64,000 nucleotides of DNA from Eumeta japonica. Its lineage: Eukaryota > Arthropoda > Insecta > Lepidoptera > Psychidae. The notes beneath the pieces were generated by a model. That model was given only the letters and a program-made list of their open reading frames with translations. It ran no database searches and was not told where the DNA came from. Below are positions 37,913-48,816 of this stretch, piece by piece. Numbering within the stretch: position 1 is the stretch's first letter; every line of letters starts with the position of its first letter. Both the position numbers and the translations under genes were made by a program. Where the stretch lies: contig BGZK01000071.1 in NCBI GenBank assembly GCA_005406025.1, forward strand, positions 496,001-560,000, in the 5' to 3' direction.

Positions 37913-38229
37913 ATTAGAGTTAGTGTTACCATAACTAGTTAGGTAAAGCACTAAAAAAGGTTATAATTTACTAGGTAAGGAAAAAGTTTTTTGTTGATTT
38001 TGGATGAAGCTATTGATAAATATGCCTAAAATCAAAAACATATTCGTCATTAACTGCAACTGTACCACGTCCAATAATTATTGGAGTAGAGACAGCGTGG
38101 GTATTAAACATACTATATAACCTTAAAATGAAGATAATGTACAGATCGCTGAAATACTTTCAAAACCTATTCATACAAGCGTTTTTTATTACCACCTATA
38201 CAATATTTGACAAAAAAAGACAAATGTAG

Positions 38230-39292
38230 TGTTACGGACGACGATATCATAAATAGTGTAAATTTGTGTTTGAATTGTATAAATATAGAGTTCGTATTCG
38301 ACAAATTTTGTACGTAAAACGTAAATGTAAATATAGGCTTAGCTCACACAAATTGTATTAGATAGATACATGTGAGTTATAAGCGACCGTGTCCGTATAG
38401 TGCATTAATTTTGTAATAGTTTTAAATGATATTAAATTGTATACAACACATTGCACATATGTATAACGCATGATGCAATGGTGCAAGGTATTGTATCATC
38501 CTCGTGTAAGCGAGATAGGATATGTAAACGCATGATACAATCGTGCAAAGTATTGCATCATCCTCGTGTGAGCGAAATAGAAAATGATAAGTAGAGTGGG
38601 GATAGGCGGCGCGTACACCTAGGATTGAATTCGAAAAAAAAAATATTTGTAATTGTGATACATTTTTATTATCTCTGAAAGATAGAATGAACATTTTCGG
38701 TTCATTACAAGTCCTATAGACTGTCAGTATGTCCTGTGACATACTGGACAGATATATCCATGCCGGTGGTAGCAGCCGGGATCATATGGCTTAATGAACC
38801 GAAAATTAGGTGAATTAGGCATTTAGGGCACACAGCTCGCTACCACACGAACGGAGGATAAGTACAAAGGCTGAGAATAATAATTAGGGAGGAACGGGAT
38901 AAGCATAGAATACGGTGTCCGCCCGCAACATATTTATATTACGGACATTTATATATAATATTATATATTACTCTATATTACGGACATGGTCTAGGGTTAT
39001 AGTAAATAATTAATTGTTTTTTTTATTTATTGATTATTGTTTTTTATGTTGTACATAATCGTATGTGTAAATAGAAGTGTAAATAAATGATCAACGGATC
39101 ACCTGCAGGAGGACAGGGACGTCCGTCACCCGCAAGGTAGAGGCGGTAACACACCTCCGCCTATATAAGCCGGAACACTTCCGCATTCGCTGTCTTTTCC
39201 CACGCGACGCGAAGTCCCCAAACTTTGTTTGTTGTTCGCTCCACCCGCCCATCAACGCATAAATACTCCGGATCGGACGTATATGCGTTACA
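38230..39292 (+). mobile_element. Candidate solo LTR
   Basis: 1,063 bp starting TGTTACGGAC and ending GCGTTACA, i.e. TG...CA, flanked by exact 4-bp GTAG duplications (38226-38229, 39293-39296). It includes TATATAAGCC near 39163. An internal 62-bp unit is tandemly repeated twice (38465-38588). A 4-bp target site fits Ty3/gypsy or BEL. Against it: the clearest AATAAA lies before the TATA box, and no internal coding DNA remains. Confidence 0.4.
38465..38588 (+). repeat. Tandem duplication, 62-bp period, two copies
   Basis: AACGCATGATGCAATGGTGC (38465) recurs with few changes at 38527 (AACGCATGATACAATCGTGC), each followed by a CATCCTCGTGT block. Confidence 0.75.
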
Positions 39293-39563
39293 GTAGAGTC
39301 ACCCTAAGGGAGTGGTTTTAGTGGGTAAAAATCACCCGGTCTCAAGGTCGCGTGGCCGGGTATCTTTCGTCCGTGAAGATTTCCACTTCCTCGAAAGAAG
39401 AGGGGAAGCAGACCACCGCTGAGAGTGAAGCCTGCTTAGTGCGACGACGACGGCGTTTCATTCGGAACCATTTCCCATGGAAGAATATCCGTCCTCCATT
39501 TCTAAAAATCAGCGCCATCGAGAAATTCGGAATTAGAATTTGTTTTCAACTTTCTCCATACTG
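39293..39563 (+). mobile_element. GC-rich fragment, probable non-LTR retrotransposon UTR
   Basis: Contains GTGGTTTTAGTGGGTAAAAA, then CACCCGGTCTC and a CGTCCGTGAAGATT block. The TTTTAGTGGGT motif also occurs in the 3' UTR of the non-LTR element at 42.79 kb. A 70-codon frame (39352-39561) resembles nothing. Its junction with the preceding LTR-like segment makes both boundaries uncertain. Confidence 0.3.
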
Positions 39564-39736
39564 AAGACAACAGCCTAACCTGTTTTATATATATATGATG
39601 CCTTTAAACAAATACATATATAATTGTTTTAAGACATCAACAAAACCTAGACATACAACAGTTTAATTAGGCAATTACTAAAAAATGTTACTTAAATAAA
39701 ATATCTTTTACAAAATATAATTAATATTATCGTTTA

Positions 39737-39910
39737 CCCGCGGTTACGCCCGCGTGGACATAAAATTAATTCCTTCATATTTTGTTTAGCCCCGTAATGA
39801 ATTTAAGATCCCCATCGCTATCCCGTTCTTGATTCTAATCCCGGTTATTTTCAATATCAATTGCTTTCATTCCCAATTCCGATCGCGGTCCCGTTTTTGT
39901 CTTACATAAA
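39737..39910 (+). repeat. Repeat fragment beginning ACCCGCGGTTACGCCCGCGT
   Basis: GC-rich start then AT-rich with repeated 'CCC(G)...ATC' words. A related start, CGCCACCCGCTCCGTCCGCGT, occurs near 62985. Dispersed insect repeat, class unknown. Confidence 0.35.
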
Positions 39911-39949
39911 ATTTTACAAAAAAATAGGTTAACCCTGTAGGCTAACCCT

Positions 39950-40332
39950 GAATCTTCCAGCTATTTTCGAGTTCAAAACACTCGAAAATATACGGGATTT
40001 GACGCGATTTTTTGAGTAAAAAAACGGTTTGTTTCGATTTTTGAGACAACGATTTCTCGCAAACAAATCAACCGATTTTGACCCAGTTTGCGGCAATCGA
40101 CGTATTTTAATAGGTTAGGAGCTAATTAGATTTTGGAATTGATCGGTCAAGCCATTTTAAAGTTATTTTTAAAAACCACTGTAAAAAAAATTTTTTTTAC
40201 AGTTTTCTCAAAATCTACTGGTCCAAATAGACCCAAACTTTCAGGAAATCTAAGTTTGATGAAACTCTTTGGAACGCGTTTAGTGAGCTCGATTCGATCA
40301 AGCCGTTTAAAAGTTATGAGGTTTGCATACAT

Positions 40333-40364
<32 letters not shown>

Positions 40365-40525
40365 TCACACAGATATACGGACATCATCTCAGGGATGATC
40401 AGGTAAGCTTCCTAGACCTTCAGAACGTCGAGATTTGATGAGAACTCGATTTTTGCAAAATAGGGTGAAACCAATAACTTCCCGAAAATTTAAGAAAATT
40501 TTCAATTTTTTTAGCGGGAAGTTAA
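39950..40525 (+). repeat. Unclassified repeat with (CA)n and a GGGAAGTT end
   Basis: Non-coding. It includes TCGATTTTTGAGACAACGAT, a (CA)15-type microsatellite at 40334-40363, ACGTCGAGATTTGATGA, and a terminal imperfect inverted pair AACTTCCCG...CGGGAAGTT (about 40478-40524). I recall similar ends in other insects; not searched. Confidence 0.45.
40334..40363 (+). repeat. CA dinucleotide microsatellite
   Basis: About fifteen uninterrupted CA units. Confidence 0.9.
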
Positions 40526-40693
40526 AAATATTTTATTTTACAGCTATTAATACAGCGAATATATTTTTGTATCCAACTATAGTAGTATAACAATTTTCAT
40601 GGTGATCGGTTGAACTGTATAAAAATCGGTATACTGCAGCGCCACCTGATGTCGAATTAAAACAAACAAGATAAAGCAAAAACCTTGTCGACA

Positions 40694-42875
40694 CGAAGTG
40701 AAAGCTCGCGTTCGGGAATTCCGAAATGAGAGTTGGAGCGACCTCATGGAGGAAATCAAACCATCCCACAAAGCGTTTTGGGCAGTTACCAAAGCGCTCA
40801 AAACCGAGGGATATACCCCTATACCCCCCACTCAAAAAACCTGATAATTCAGAGGCCATAGACGACGCGGAGATAGCAGAGTGCCTTGCAGACTCTATAG
40901 AGACTCAATGCTCTCACGCTTCCCCTCCGCACGACATCGCTCATATCAGTCGCATCGAGGAAGAGGTTCTCCAAAAAACTTCCCTCGAACCCAAAGACGA
41001 TCTGGCTCCCGTCTCACTCAGCGAAGTCCAAACGCTAGTGAAATCACTTAATACCAGAAAGGCACCGGGCCTCCATGGTATTAGTAATAAAGCAATCAAA
41101 TGCTTTTCTATACCGTTGTTAAGCTTACTGGTCGCGATTTTTAACGCGTGCATAAAAAATTGCTATTTTCCTCCTGCCTGGAAGGAGGCGGAGGTTATAG
41201 GCATCCACAAGCCAGGGAAACCACGCGACCTCCCTGCCAGCTACAGACCGATCAGCCTCCTGAGCGGTCTGGGCAAACTATTCGAAAAAATTCTCAAAAC
41301 TCGCCTTAGCGATCACCTCCTAGGGAAAGGCCTTATCATAGATGAACAGTTCGGCTTTCGCCCAGCCCCATTCTTGTCCACAGCAAGTCCTCCGCTTAGT
41401 AGAGTATGTCTCGGAGGGCTTTGAAACCGAACGTAGCACCGTAGCTGTCTTCTTTGATGTAGCCAAGGCCTTCGATAGGGTATGGCACGCAGGTCTGATT
41501 TATAAGTTATATTCTCTCCAAGTACCAGATCGCCTCATAATCACTATTCAAAATTATTTAGCAAACAGACATTTCACATTTAGGCATGAGCGCACTCACT
41601 CGACAAGACGTCTTATCAGAGCAGGAGTTCCTCAAGGCTCCACCCTCTCTCCTCTGCTGTACTCCGCGTACACAAACGATGTACCGCGACCGTCGTCGTC
41701 TGGCGTCCAACTCGCGTTATTCGCGGACGATACCGCGCTCTTTACGGAAATAGGAATAGGAGCACCGATTCACCTCCTCCCCTCCAGAGGGCCATTGACG
41801 AGCTAGGTCAATGGTTCCGGAAGTGGAGGATAGAAGTAAACCCCGACAAATCAGCAGCCATACAATTCAAGTATGGTAAGATTAGAGTCGACTCATTGTC
41901 GACAAAACACTCCCATTCTTAAAATGTTGGATGCGATCATTCCGTGGCAACGGAACTACAAATACTTAGGAGTCACGCTCGATAAAATCTACACTTCCGA
42001 GATCATATCGAGCGTGTTAGAAATACTGCACTTTTCTACAAAGCAAGGCTCGGGGCCGTGCTCGGTAGAAAAAGTAAACTATCTAGACGTAATAAACGTA
42101 CCATATACAAAATGTGCATTAGGACGGTGATGACATACGCGTCTCCCGTCTTCGCTCACGCCGCTCCAAAAGCACTACATAGACTACAGGTAATACAGAA
42201 TAAATTCTGTAGAGCCGCAACGGATGCACATTGGTGTGTTCGTAATTCAATTCTCCATAGGGACTTAGAACTCCCCACTATTTCCAAATATATGAAGGAC
42301 GCATCGAAGCGATTCTTCGACATCGCGGGATCACATCCCAATGTGCTCTACGCGCGGCGGTTGACTATCAACCGCCGCATCCCACCCTTATCCGTAGGCC
42401 ACGAAACGTACTTACCGATCCACCTGACGCTCTTACAGCGGCAGTTGAAAGCCTTAATGACGTCAACGACACGCATGACTGACTTAGAGTAGGTCTATCC
42501 GTTAGTCAGGTCATCGACCTAAGCTCCCTTACTCCACCCGGCCGCCGCTAACCGCCTCCGGCCGGGCAGGGAGGGAACCGACCCGTGACGGTTTCCTGCG
42601 ACATCCTATGCCGAGACGACTTCCACCAGGCGTCGTCCATAGCGCATGTCACGCGCCGTCGGCACTCGCATGTGCCGTCCGGCCGCACTCGGTGAAGCTA
42701 TCAAAGTCGTCTGACTTGTCATCTGACTCGTCTCGACCGACTAAATAGCATAGCCGACCCAATTACTTCACTTTCAGGAGGAATTTTTAGTGGGTTTCAG
42801 TCCCACACTACCCACGCGTACGGGCGCGAGGGTGTGCAGGATAGACATTTTTACCTCCTCCTCGTCGCAAGAAAA
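40694..42875 (+). mobile_element. Non-LTR retrotransposon copy 1 (jockey-like), 5'-truncated
   Basis: Flanked by an exact 17-bp target duplication, CAAAAACCTTGTCGACA (40677-40693 and 42876-42892). It starts in the linker between endonuclease and reverse transcriptase. RT blocks follow in order: RKAPGLHGISNKAIK, YRPISLLSGLGKLFEKIL, FFDVAKAFDRVWHAGL, AGVPQGSTLSPLLYSAYTND and LFADDTALF (catalytic FADD), then a C-terminal region (YLGVTLDK, SRRNKRTIYKMCIRTVMTYA) and about 380 bp of 3' UTR ending in a short A-rich tail. The ORF is broken by several one- or two-base shifts. Confidence 0.92.
40697..42491 (+). pseudogene. Reverse transcriptase ORF remnant of non-LTR copy 1
   Basis: ORF2-type polypeptide without the endonuclease half. 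The frame changes near 40830, 41370, 41650, 41740, 41870, 41985 and 42345, mostly in homopolymers. Each shift is absent or different in copy 2, so the source element was probably intact in the shared region. Confidence 0.8.
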
Positions 42876-42892
42876 CAAAAACCTTGTCGACA

Positions 42893-43199
42893 AAAATGCA
42901 TATAAGGACCATGCAGTTAGACTTTTTGCGCCAACAAGTGGTAAACATTTGAATTAGTTGGGATTGTATATTTAACTTTATCACGTGACTTATTTTTTGA
43001 TAATTATTTACAAAACATACCGATGTTTTTTTAATAATTTTAAAATCAAGAAAGAATAATTGTATCCGTGGATTAACAATAGATCACGTCCAAAACGTAG
43101 ATTAGATATGAAAGTGAACATTTACAAATTTCCAGAAAGCATTTAAAGCCACGTAGACAGTAACAAAACGTAAACAGAGGATAAATGTAGTAAAAAAAC
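42893..43199. other. Spacer, nothing recognised
   Basis: AT-rich DNA between non-LTR copy 1 and the foldback element. Confidence 0.5.
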
Positions 43200-43968
43200 G
43201 GTAATTATATAGAAGTGGGGCTCCACTGTTTTTTGGCTATAAAAATCAAAAAATTGCGATAATCCATTACTTTTTTTTTTAAATGTTCTACTCCGAGGCG
43301 GATTTAAGAAAAAAAATATGAAAAAAGTGTCAGATTAAGTGAAACGGGTCATATCATAGATTAAAAGTTGAAAAAATTAAAATTTTGACTTTTGGTTGGG
43401 TTGGGTTAGGTTAGGTTAGGTTTTTTTCTCAGCCCGTGGCATAGTGGCCACGGCCCTTATTTACTTGTCAGTTTCAGAGTTCTTTTATACATCTCTCGCA
43501 TGTTTGCATGATAGGTAGGGTCTAAATATTTTTTTTTTGATTTTTGTAGATGGATTAAATAATTTTTACCCAAAAGTGATAAAATTTGAAAATTTTGTCG
43601 CGGCTGCAAATATAAGATTTTTTCAAATTTTAGCAATTTTTAAAAAAATTCATAACTTCTAGAGAAATTAAAATTTATGGGACTTTTTTTTTTAATTGTT
43701 CGTTTTTCAATGCGCATTATTATAAAAAATTCATATCAATGGAATTTTGACGTTCAACCCTTCAAAATTGCAGTCAAAAGTCAAAATTTTAATTTTTTCA
43801 ACTTTTAATCTATGATATGACCCGTTTCACTTAATCTGACACTTATTTTATACTTTTTTTCTTAAATCCGCCGCGGAGTAGAACATTAAAAAAAAAGTAA
43901 TGGATTATCGCAAGTTTTCGATTTTTTATACCCAAAAAACAGTGGAGCCCCACTTCTATATTATTACC
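43200..43968. mobile_element. Foldback element with ~190-bp inverted arms and 8-bp duplication
   Basis: Arms at 43200-43394 and 43784-43968 start GGTAATTATATAGAAGTGGG and GGTAATAATATAGAAGTGGG (right arm, reverse complement). They match through GCTCCACTG, AATCCATTAC, CTACTCCG and AAAATTTTGACTTTTG. The flanks AAAAAAAC (43192-43199 and 43969-43976) form an 8-bp duplication. The core is non-coding and holds TTAGG repeats. GG ends with 8-bp targets would suit a Merlin-like origin, which is tentative. Confidence 0.8.
43394..43422 (+). repeat. Insect telomere-type TTAGG run
   Basis: GGTTGGGTTGGGTTAGGTTAGGTTAGGTT, four or five units including two TTGGG variants, just inside the left arm of the foldback element. 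Confidence 0.7.
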
Positions 43969-44524
43969 AAAAAAACTATGAGCAAGTGCAATAGTAATTT
44001 AAACTTTAACGTATTTAGTATAAATATCGTTTAAAACTTTCATGTTAAAATGCTAAATATATAAATGCCTACTATTTTATTAAATAGTTTTTAAATATTT
44101 ATATTTACGAGGGTTGCTATTTATGTATCCGGAACTGGCCACATACAGAATAATAAATAAAAAGTATTTACAACGTTTAAAAATGGAAATCCTTAGATGT
44201 AGAATACAGTTTGTTTCATGTGAACGTCAATTGCTTTACCATTGTAACGTTATTTTGAAAATTTTGCGACTTTATCACCATGGATTTGACTCATGAAAAT
44301 TTTCGTGCGATGATTTATTACAAATTTCAGTGTTGGCTAACCCAAAAACAGTGTATCAATCAACTCACTTCAACTTTTAGAGATAAAGCGCCATCGAAAA
44401 TCTTTGTGTATAACTAGTTTAGTGAGTTTAATCACTTTTAGGCCGTTTATGCTCACGGACGAAATTAAAGAAAATCGCCCTAATTCATTTGTACCACAAA
44501 ATATAGTGAGATAAAGGCGTCCCT

Positions 44525-44742
44525 GGACATAAATATGACAAGTATATATAACATATTACACGAAAATTTGATTAAAAAAATATTCATGTTGGATTCCGCA
44601 CGACTTGAGCATTGATCAAAAACAGGCTCGTGTGGACATAAATATGACAAGTATATATAACATATTACACGAAAATTTGATTAAAAAAATATTCATGTTG
44701 GATTCCGCACGACTTGAGCATTGATCAAAAACAGGCTCGTGT
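44525..44742 (+). repeat. Tandem duplication, 109-bp unit, two near-identical copies
   Basis: Unit starts GGACATAAATATGACAAGTA and ends AAAACAGGCTCGTGT; copies at 44525-44633 and 44634-44742. It lies inside mariner F, so it arose after that insertion or in its source copy. Confidence 0.9.
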
Positions 44743-45032
44743 TGAGTGATGCAAAAAATGATAAAAAAAATACAATCATGGTGCGTCAAAAGCTGTTTCT
44801 AATATTTACACAGATGATGAATTCTGGATTTGTGTATAGGAGTTCCAAGATGAACTGAACCGAACAAAAGTGATTTGTGCCAAAAGCACTTTGAAGCCAA
44901 TGGTTGTCTGTTTTTTGGGTATAAATGGACATGTGGTTGGTGTCACTAGAGATTTGTAAAACGATTAATTTGGAGTGGTATACGACCATTTGTTTGCCAG
45001 AAGTCTTTGAAAAAATAAAAACAGTGTTGCTA

Positions 45033-45146
45033 GTCGTCCGGTTGACCGGTTATTTATTAATCTGATAACCGGACGATTAAATTTATATTATTAATCCGGT
45101 TACCGGACAATTTATATTAATATTATTAATCCGGTAACCGGACGAC
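45033..45146. mobile_element. Small palindromic MITE nested in mariner F
   Basis: 114 bp with inverted ends GTCGTCCGGTT / AACCGGACGAC and TA on both sides. The interior repeats the CCGGTTACCGG word at roughly 30-bp spacing with TATTATTAAT spacers. It has no coding capacity. Confidence 0.7.
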
Positions 45147-45566
45147 TAGATACGTCGGCATAAAAAAGACCAACTGATAACACAGAATATTCATCATGAC
45201 AACGCTAGCTGTCACATGTTGGCTGAAACAATTTAGTTTTTGAAAGGTCAAAACGTTGAACTTATGTGTCATCCGCCTTTTATCCATTTATTTCCAAGCG
45301 TGAAGAATAAATTACATGGTCAACGTCACAAACTATACTATATATTTAGTCAACGTTTTTCGAGCCGCGAAGAGGCCAATGATACGTTCAAAATGCAGGT
45401 TTTAAAAACACCTCAATCATAATGGAAAAAGTGCTATAAAAATTGGTTTTAGCGTATGCAAAAGTGCATCGATCATCGTGGCGAACATTTAGAAAAGTAA
45501 TAAAACTATATTAAATGATAGACGTTTGTTTCTTTTTGATATTCCACACATAAATAGCAGCCCTCG

Positions 45567-47255
45567 TAATCTTATAATTAAAACTTAATACTTCAATTCT
45601 TTTCCTTTGATTACAGAAAAAATGTATCAAATAAAAATATGAGAATTTGTAGTACCTACTTATATTGTAAATAACGAAAAATGTGGACATCCATTACATT
45701 CATTTTATGTTCCCTTCATTTTTCCTGGACGTGTAAATGTAAAAAAAAACGAACAATGAATTAAAGCACAATATGTTTACATTTACCACCAAGATTAGCT
45801 TTACTGTTACATACAGCATTACTGTCATTTGGATTTTTGTCAAGCTGAAAAACAATTATTTATATTTATATAATTATTCCTATCCATATATATAAGTTTA
45901 TAATATTTTGAATTGAATCGTAATAATTATTTTTTTGTTTCATTTTTATATTTACCACTATTTTTACATCATAGACATTTGACACACTCCTTTGTGGAAC
46001 AATTTTACCAGTTACGACACTTTCACGATTAATTGGTTTTTCAACACTGCCAGACTGACTTGAATAATTTCCTACCTTTTATTATTTTATCCCCTTTTTA
46101 GGATTCCAAACCAAATTGGCAAAAATGGAACCCTTATAATTTCGTCATATCAGTTCATCCGGATTCCTTCCGAAAGGAAGGGAATTTGAATTTGATTTTC
46201 TAAATATGTTTTCAGCAATATTTTTTGAAACGAATATTTATATGAAATATTACAGAAAAAAACTAGTGGCATTGTTTATTGTTGTCCAAAAATTTAAAAG
46301 ATTTGAAACTTTCATGGAACTGTACATAACTAAATTTAATATCGACTATAATTGTCTTGTGAATTCAATTGTGACCAACCTTAAAGAAAAAGCGGTATTA
46401 TTATTAAACAAAAATAATAATATCTTCCGACTCATACACAGCACCATCTGATCTCAAATTAAACAATGAGACTTGTACTGTGGGTATCAGATACTTGATA
46501 CAATACATATTTGCTGTAATACATGAAACATAATATAAGCATGATACATGGAAATACCCAGATCCAATAAAAACATTAATTTTTAATGAAATAAATAAAT
46601 GTTTGCTTTGTGTGGGAATCACGACCATGCCCCCAGCGCAGCAAGTAGGGTCACGAATACTGCGCCAATTGGGCAGACGGGAGTTGATAACGTTTAAAAG
46701 TATTACAAGCACGTATTTTTCAAGATTAAACATGTTTTGAACAAATATTGTCGGTACAAAAATTTAAGACTTGAAGTTTGCTAACTTGCTTGCTAGTGAA
46801 AACTTTTCTTCCTATTGTATGAATTGTACAGAAGAATCTGTCGTACAGTGAGAGTCCATTAGGATGGGTAGCCACCAACTGAAGCAATAGTAAAACAGAA
46901 GATTTTTTAGCCATGCATACCCTGTGAAATCTTTCGCACGCCAGATATATATATATATAATGTATAAACCGCCTTTAAAAACCTTTGCTTAAAATGGATA
47001 ATTATTTTTTCAAAGTCAAAGCTAAATAGGCAGGGCAAATAAAAAACTGAATAACCTATAAACATATATACAAAATATGTTATATTGATTCAAATGGAAA
47101 ACTTTATCTGGCATGTCTTTAGCTAGCACCAATTAAAAAAAAAAACATTATTTTAATTAATACGTTTTATTTTTTATAAAAATATATTATTTCTTAAACA
47201 TTTGTCTACAAAAGGTAGACAATTAGCAATGATTTTGTATTATGAGACGGTCATT
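45567..47255. other. Spacer between mariner F and the PolD2 3' end
   Basis: AT-rich. It contains an inverted fragment of the GGGTTCCG repeat near 46.1 kb and a short GC-richer patch at 46.62-46.69 kb. No frame here is supported as a gene. Confidence 0.5.
46098..46175 (-). repeat. GGGTTCCG-family repeat, terminal fragment, inverted
   Basis: TTTTTAGGATTCCAAACCAA, then TTGGCAAAAATGGAACCCTT, ATAATTTCGTCAT is the reverse complement of the 3' end of copies 1-3. Confidence 0.5.
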
Positions 47256-47261
47256 TTATTA
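47256..47261 (-). terminator. Candidate PolD2 poly(A) signal
   Basis: AATAAA on the minus strand about 245 bases past the PolD2 stop codon. Plausible 3' UTR length; no other evidence. Confidence 0.35.
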
Positions 47262-47502
47262 AAAAAACTACAATAATTATTAAAATACACATGAGTTTTC
47301 AGACCAATTTACTATAATAATAAAAGTATTCATGCTATTACAGATATCATAAACAGATTAAAAAAAAAAAGACATATAGACAAAAAATGTCAAAGTTTTT
47401 TTTAATAAAAACCATGATTTACAGATATTATACATCAATTTTTAACAATAAGTACTTATTACCATAATTTAAATTACATGTACACAAAAAATGTAAACAA
47501 TT

Positions 47503-48816
47503 TTAATTAAAAACCATGCTATAGCATTCCATATTTGATAAATTTACAAGGGCGATAGTTTTTGTAGAACAAAAATCTGGTACACACACCAATCTCACCA
47601 TTTGGTTGTCATTACCTTTGAACATTTCTGTTGCAAATTCTTCAGTGTTCCCACAAAAATATAGAGCAGGACAATTGTAAATAGTAAAAGGGTCGGTATC
47701 CAAGCACGGCGTACATGGAACTGTGTCTGGTGCAGTTGGAGCTAAATGTCTCCATTTAAGGGTACTTTTCATTGCATCTAAGTAATTGTCAATTTCACTG
47801 TAACGCATGATGTCTTTTATAGGCTCCCCAGATGTCCCCAAGCATATGAAACCTCCCACATCACATTCATATGGATTTGAAACCCTGTTGAATGATTTAT
47901 ATTCTGTTGCTTTCGGAAACAAACAATAGTGAAAAGGTTTTTGTGGTAACATAATCCCTGCTGGATCCTTGAACCCTGGCATTAAATCTACAGGGATTAC
48001 GCTGCTTACGGCAGCACAAAACGAATCCACCTTTTCAACCGAAGCAATAACATCACCATCATTTAATGCATTTTTACTGCTATTGAATATTCCACCTGCA
48101 ACAATAACTCTTACAACTTTACTTATTTGTTCTTGATAATAATTATTACCAGACATTCCCGATAGCCATTCTAAAAATAGATCGATAGAAAACCAATGTT
48201 CGGCAACTTTTGATGACATATTCAGACCCGATATTAGCACTATATATCTGTCATCAGAAAAATGTGGTAAAGGCTTTTGAATATTACAATCAGGCCAGCA
48301 AATGTCTTTAACTTCGAAAATTCCATCATCATCTTCCGAACCAAGCAAAGCACAAACAACTCCTGTCACAATTTTATGCACCTCAATGCAGTCACCAACC
48401 AACTTTATTCTTTGAACTTCATCTTCTAGTACCACAGAATCAGTCTCATGAACAAAGTGCGTCCTGGCTGGTTGAGGAATGATTTCTAACTCATCAGAAA
48501 GTTCCTTTAAAATACTAGGTTTTAGTGTCTGTATTTTAAATAGTGTTCCAATGATTACGCAGAGACTACCTCTTTCTCGTATATCACTAAGCTTTAAAAT
48601 TTTATATTTGTTTGACCATCGTTTCATAACAATGTTGGATAATATATTTCTAAAGGTATTCAAACGAGCCGCATACATATGAGCATATTGTTTACAAAAG
48701 TCACGGGAAACTTGATAAAATCGTTCCGATTTGTCAAGATATTCTAGTGAATATCTGTCCACGTCGCGAACTTCAAATTCACTATTTTCTGTCTCCGACT
48801 CTTTTTTAAACAACAT
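47503..48816 (-). CDS. PolD2: DNA polymerase delta subunit 2 (p50), intronless
   Basis: Second subunit of replicative DNA polymerase delta; bridges the catalytic subunit and the small accessory subunits in the nucleus. 437 residues, near the ~470 of human POLD2. Family landmarks are collinear: FCKQYAHMYAARL (about 40-52), GTLFKIQTLKPSILKEL, PQPARTHFV...LEDEVQRIKL (OB fold), YIVLISGLNM and VIVAGGIF (start of the inactive calcineurin-like phosphoesterase domain), PVDLMPGFKDP, CLFPKATEY, NPYECDVGGFICLGTSG, LAPTAPDTVPC and LYFCGNTEEF, ending VCVPDFCSTKTIALVNL. The start at 48816 is the first ATG, in context AATAATGTTG. No frameshift and no intron. Confidence 0.95.
   Translation of the reverse strand: MLFKKESETENSEFEVRDVDRYSLEYLDKSERFYQVSRDFCKQYAHMYAARLNTFRNILSNIVMKRWSNKYKILKLSDIRERGSLCVIIGTLFKIQTLKPSILKELSDELEIIPQPARTHFVHETDSVVLEDEVQRIKLVGDCIEVHKIVTGVVCALLGSEDDDGIFEVKDICWPDCNIQKPLPHFSDDRYIVLISGLNMSSKVAEHWFSIDLFLEWLSGMSGNNYYQEQISKVVRVIVAGGIFNSSKNALNDGDVIASVEKVDSFCAAVSSVIPVDLMPGFKDPAGIMLPQKPFHYCLFPKATEYKSFNRVSNPYECDVGGFICLGTSGEPIKDIMRYSEIDNYLDAMKSTLKWRHLAPTAPDTVPCTPCLDTDPFTIYNCPALYFCGNTEEFATEMFKGNDNQMVRLVCVPDFCSTKTIALVNLSNMECYSMVFN

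Larger units (their letters stand above)
44108..45566 (+). mobile_element. Mariner F (second family), TIRs intact, heavily decayed
   Basis: TIRs CGAGGGTTGCTATTTATGT and, at the right end read inward, CGAGGGCTGCTATTTATGTG, with TA flanks. The transposase start MDLTHENFRAMIYYKF is at 44281, and the C-terminal end has HPPFIHLFPSVKNKLHGQ, FSSREEANDTFKMQVLKTPQ and WF-x-RMQKCIDH-like sequence near 45445. The middle is deleted or shuffled, a 109-bp tandem duplication lies at 44525-44742, and a small MITE has inserted at 45033-45146. Confidence 0.85.

Noticed and set aside
40147..40438. ORFs spanning the CA microsatellite
   Set aside because: Repeat translation (Cys-Val or His-Thr runs) within a non-coding dispersed element.
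43430..43460. Short stem GCCCGTGGCATAGTGGCCAC resembling a tRNA D-arm
   Set aside because: No B box or acceptor stem; it is inside the foldback element.
46628..46742. Small plus-strand ORF, MPPAQQVGSRILRQLGRREL...
   Set aside because: A GC-richer patch with a mitochondrial-leader look, but no partner exon or family could be found.
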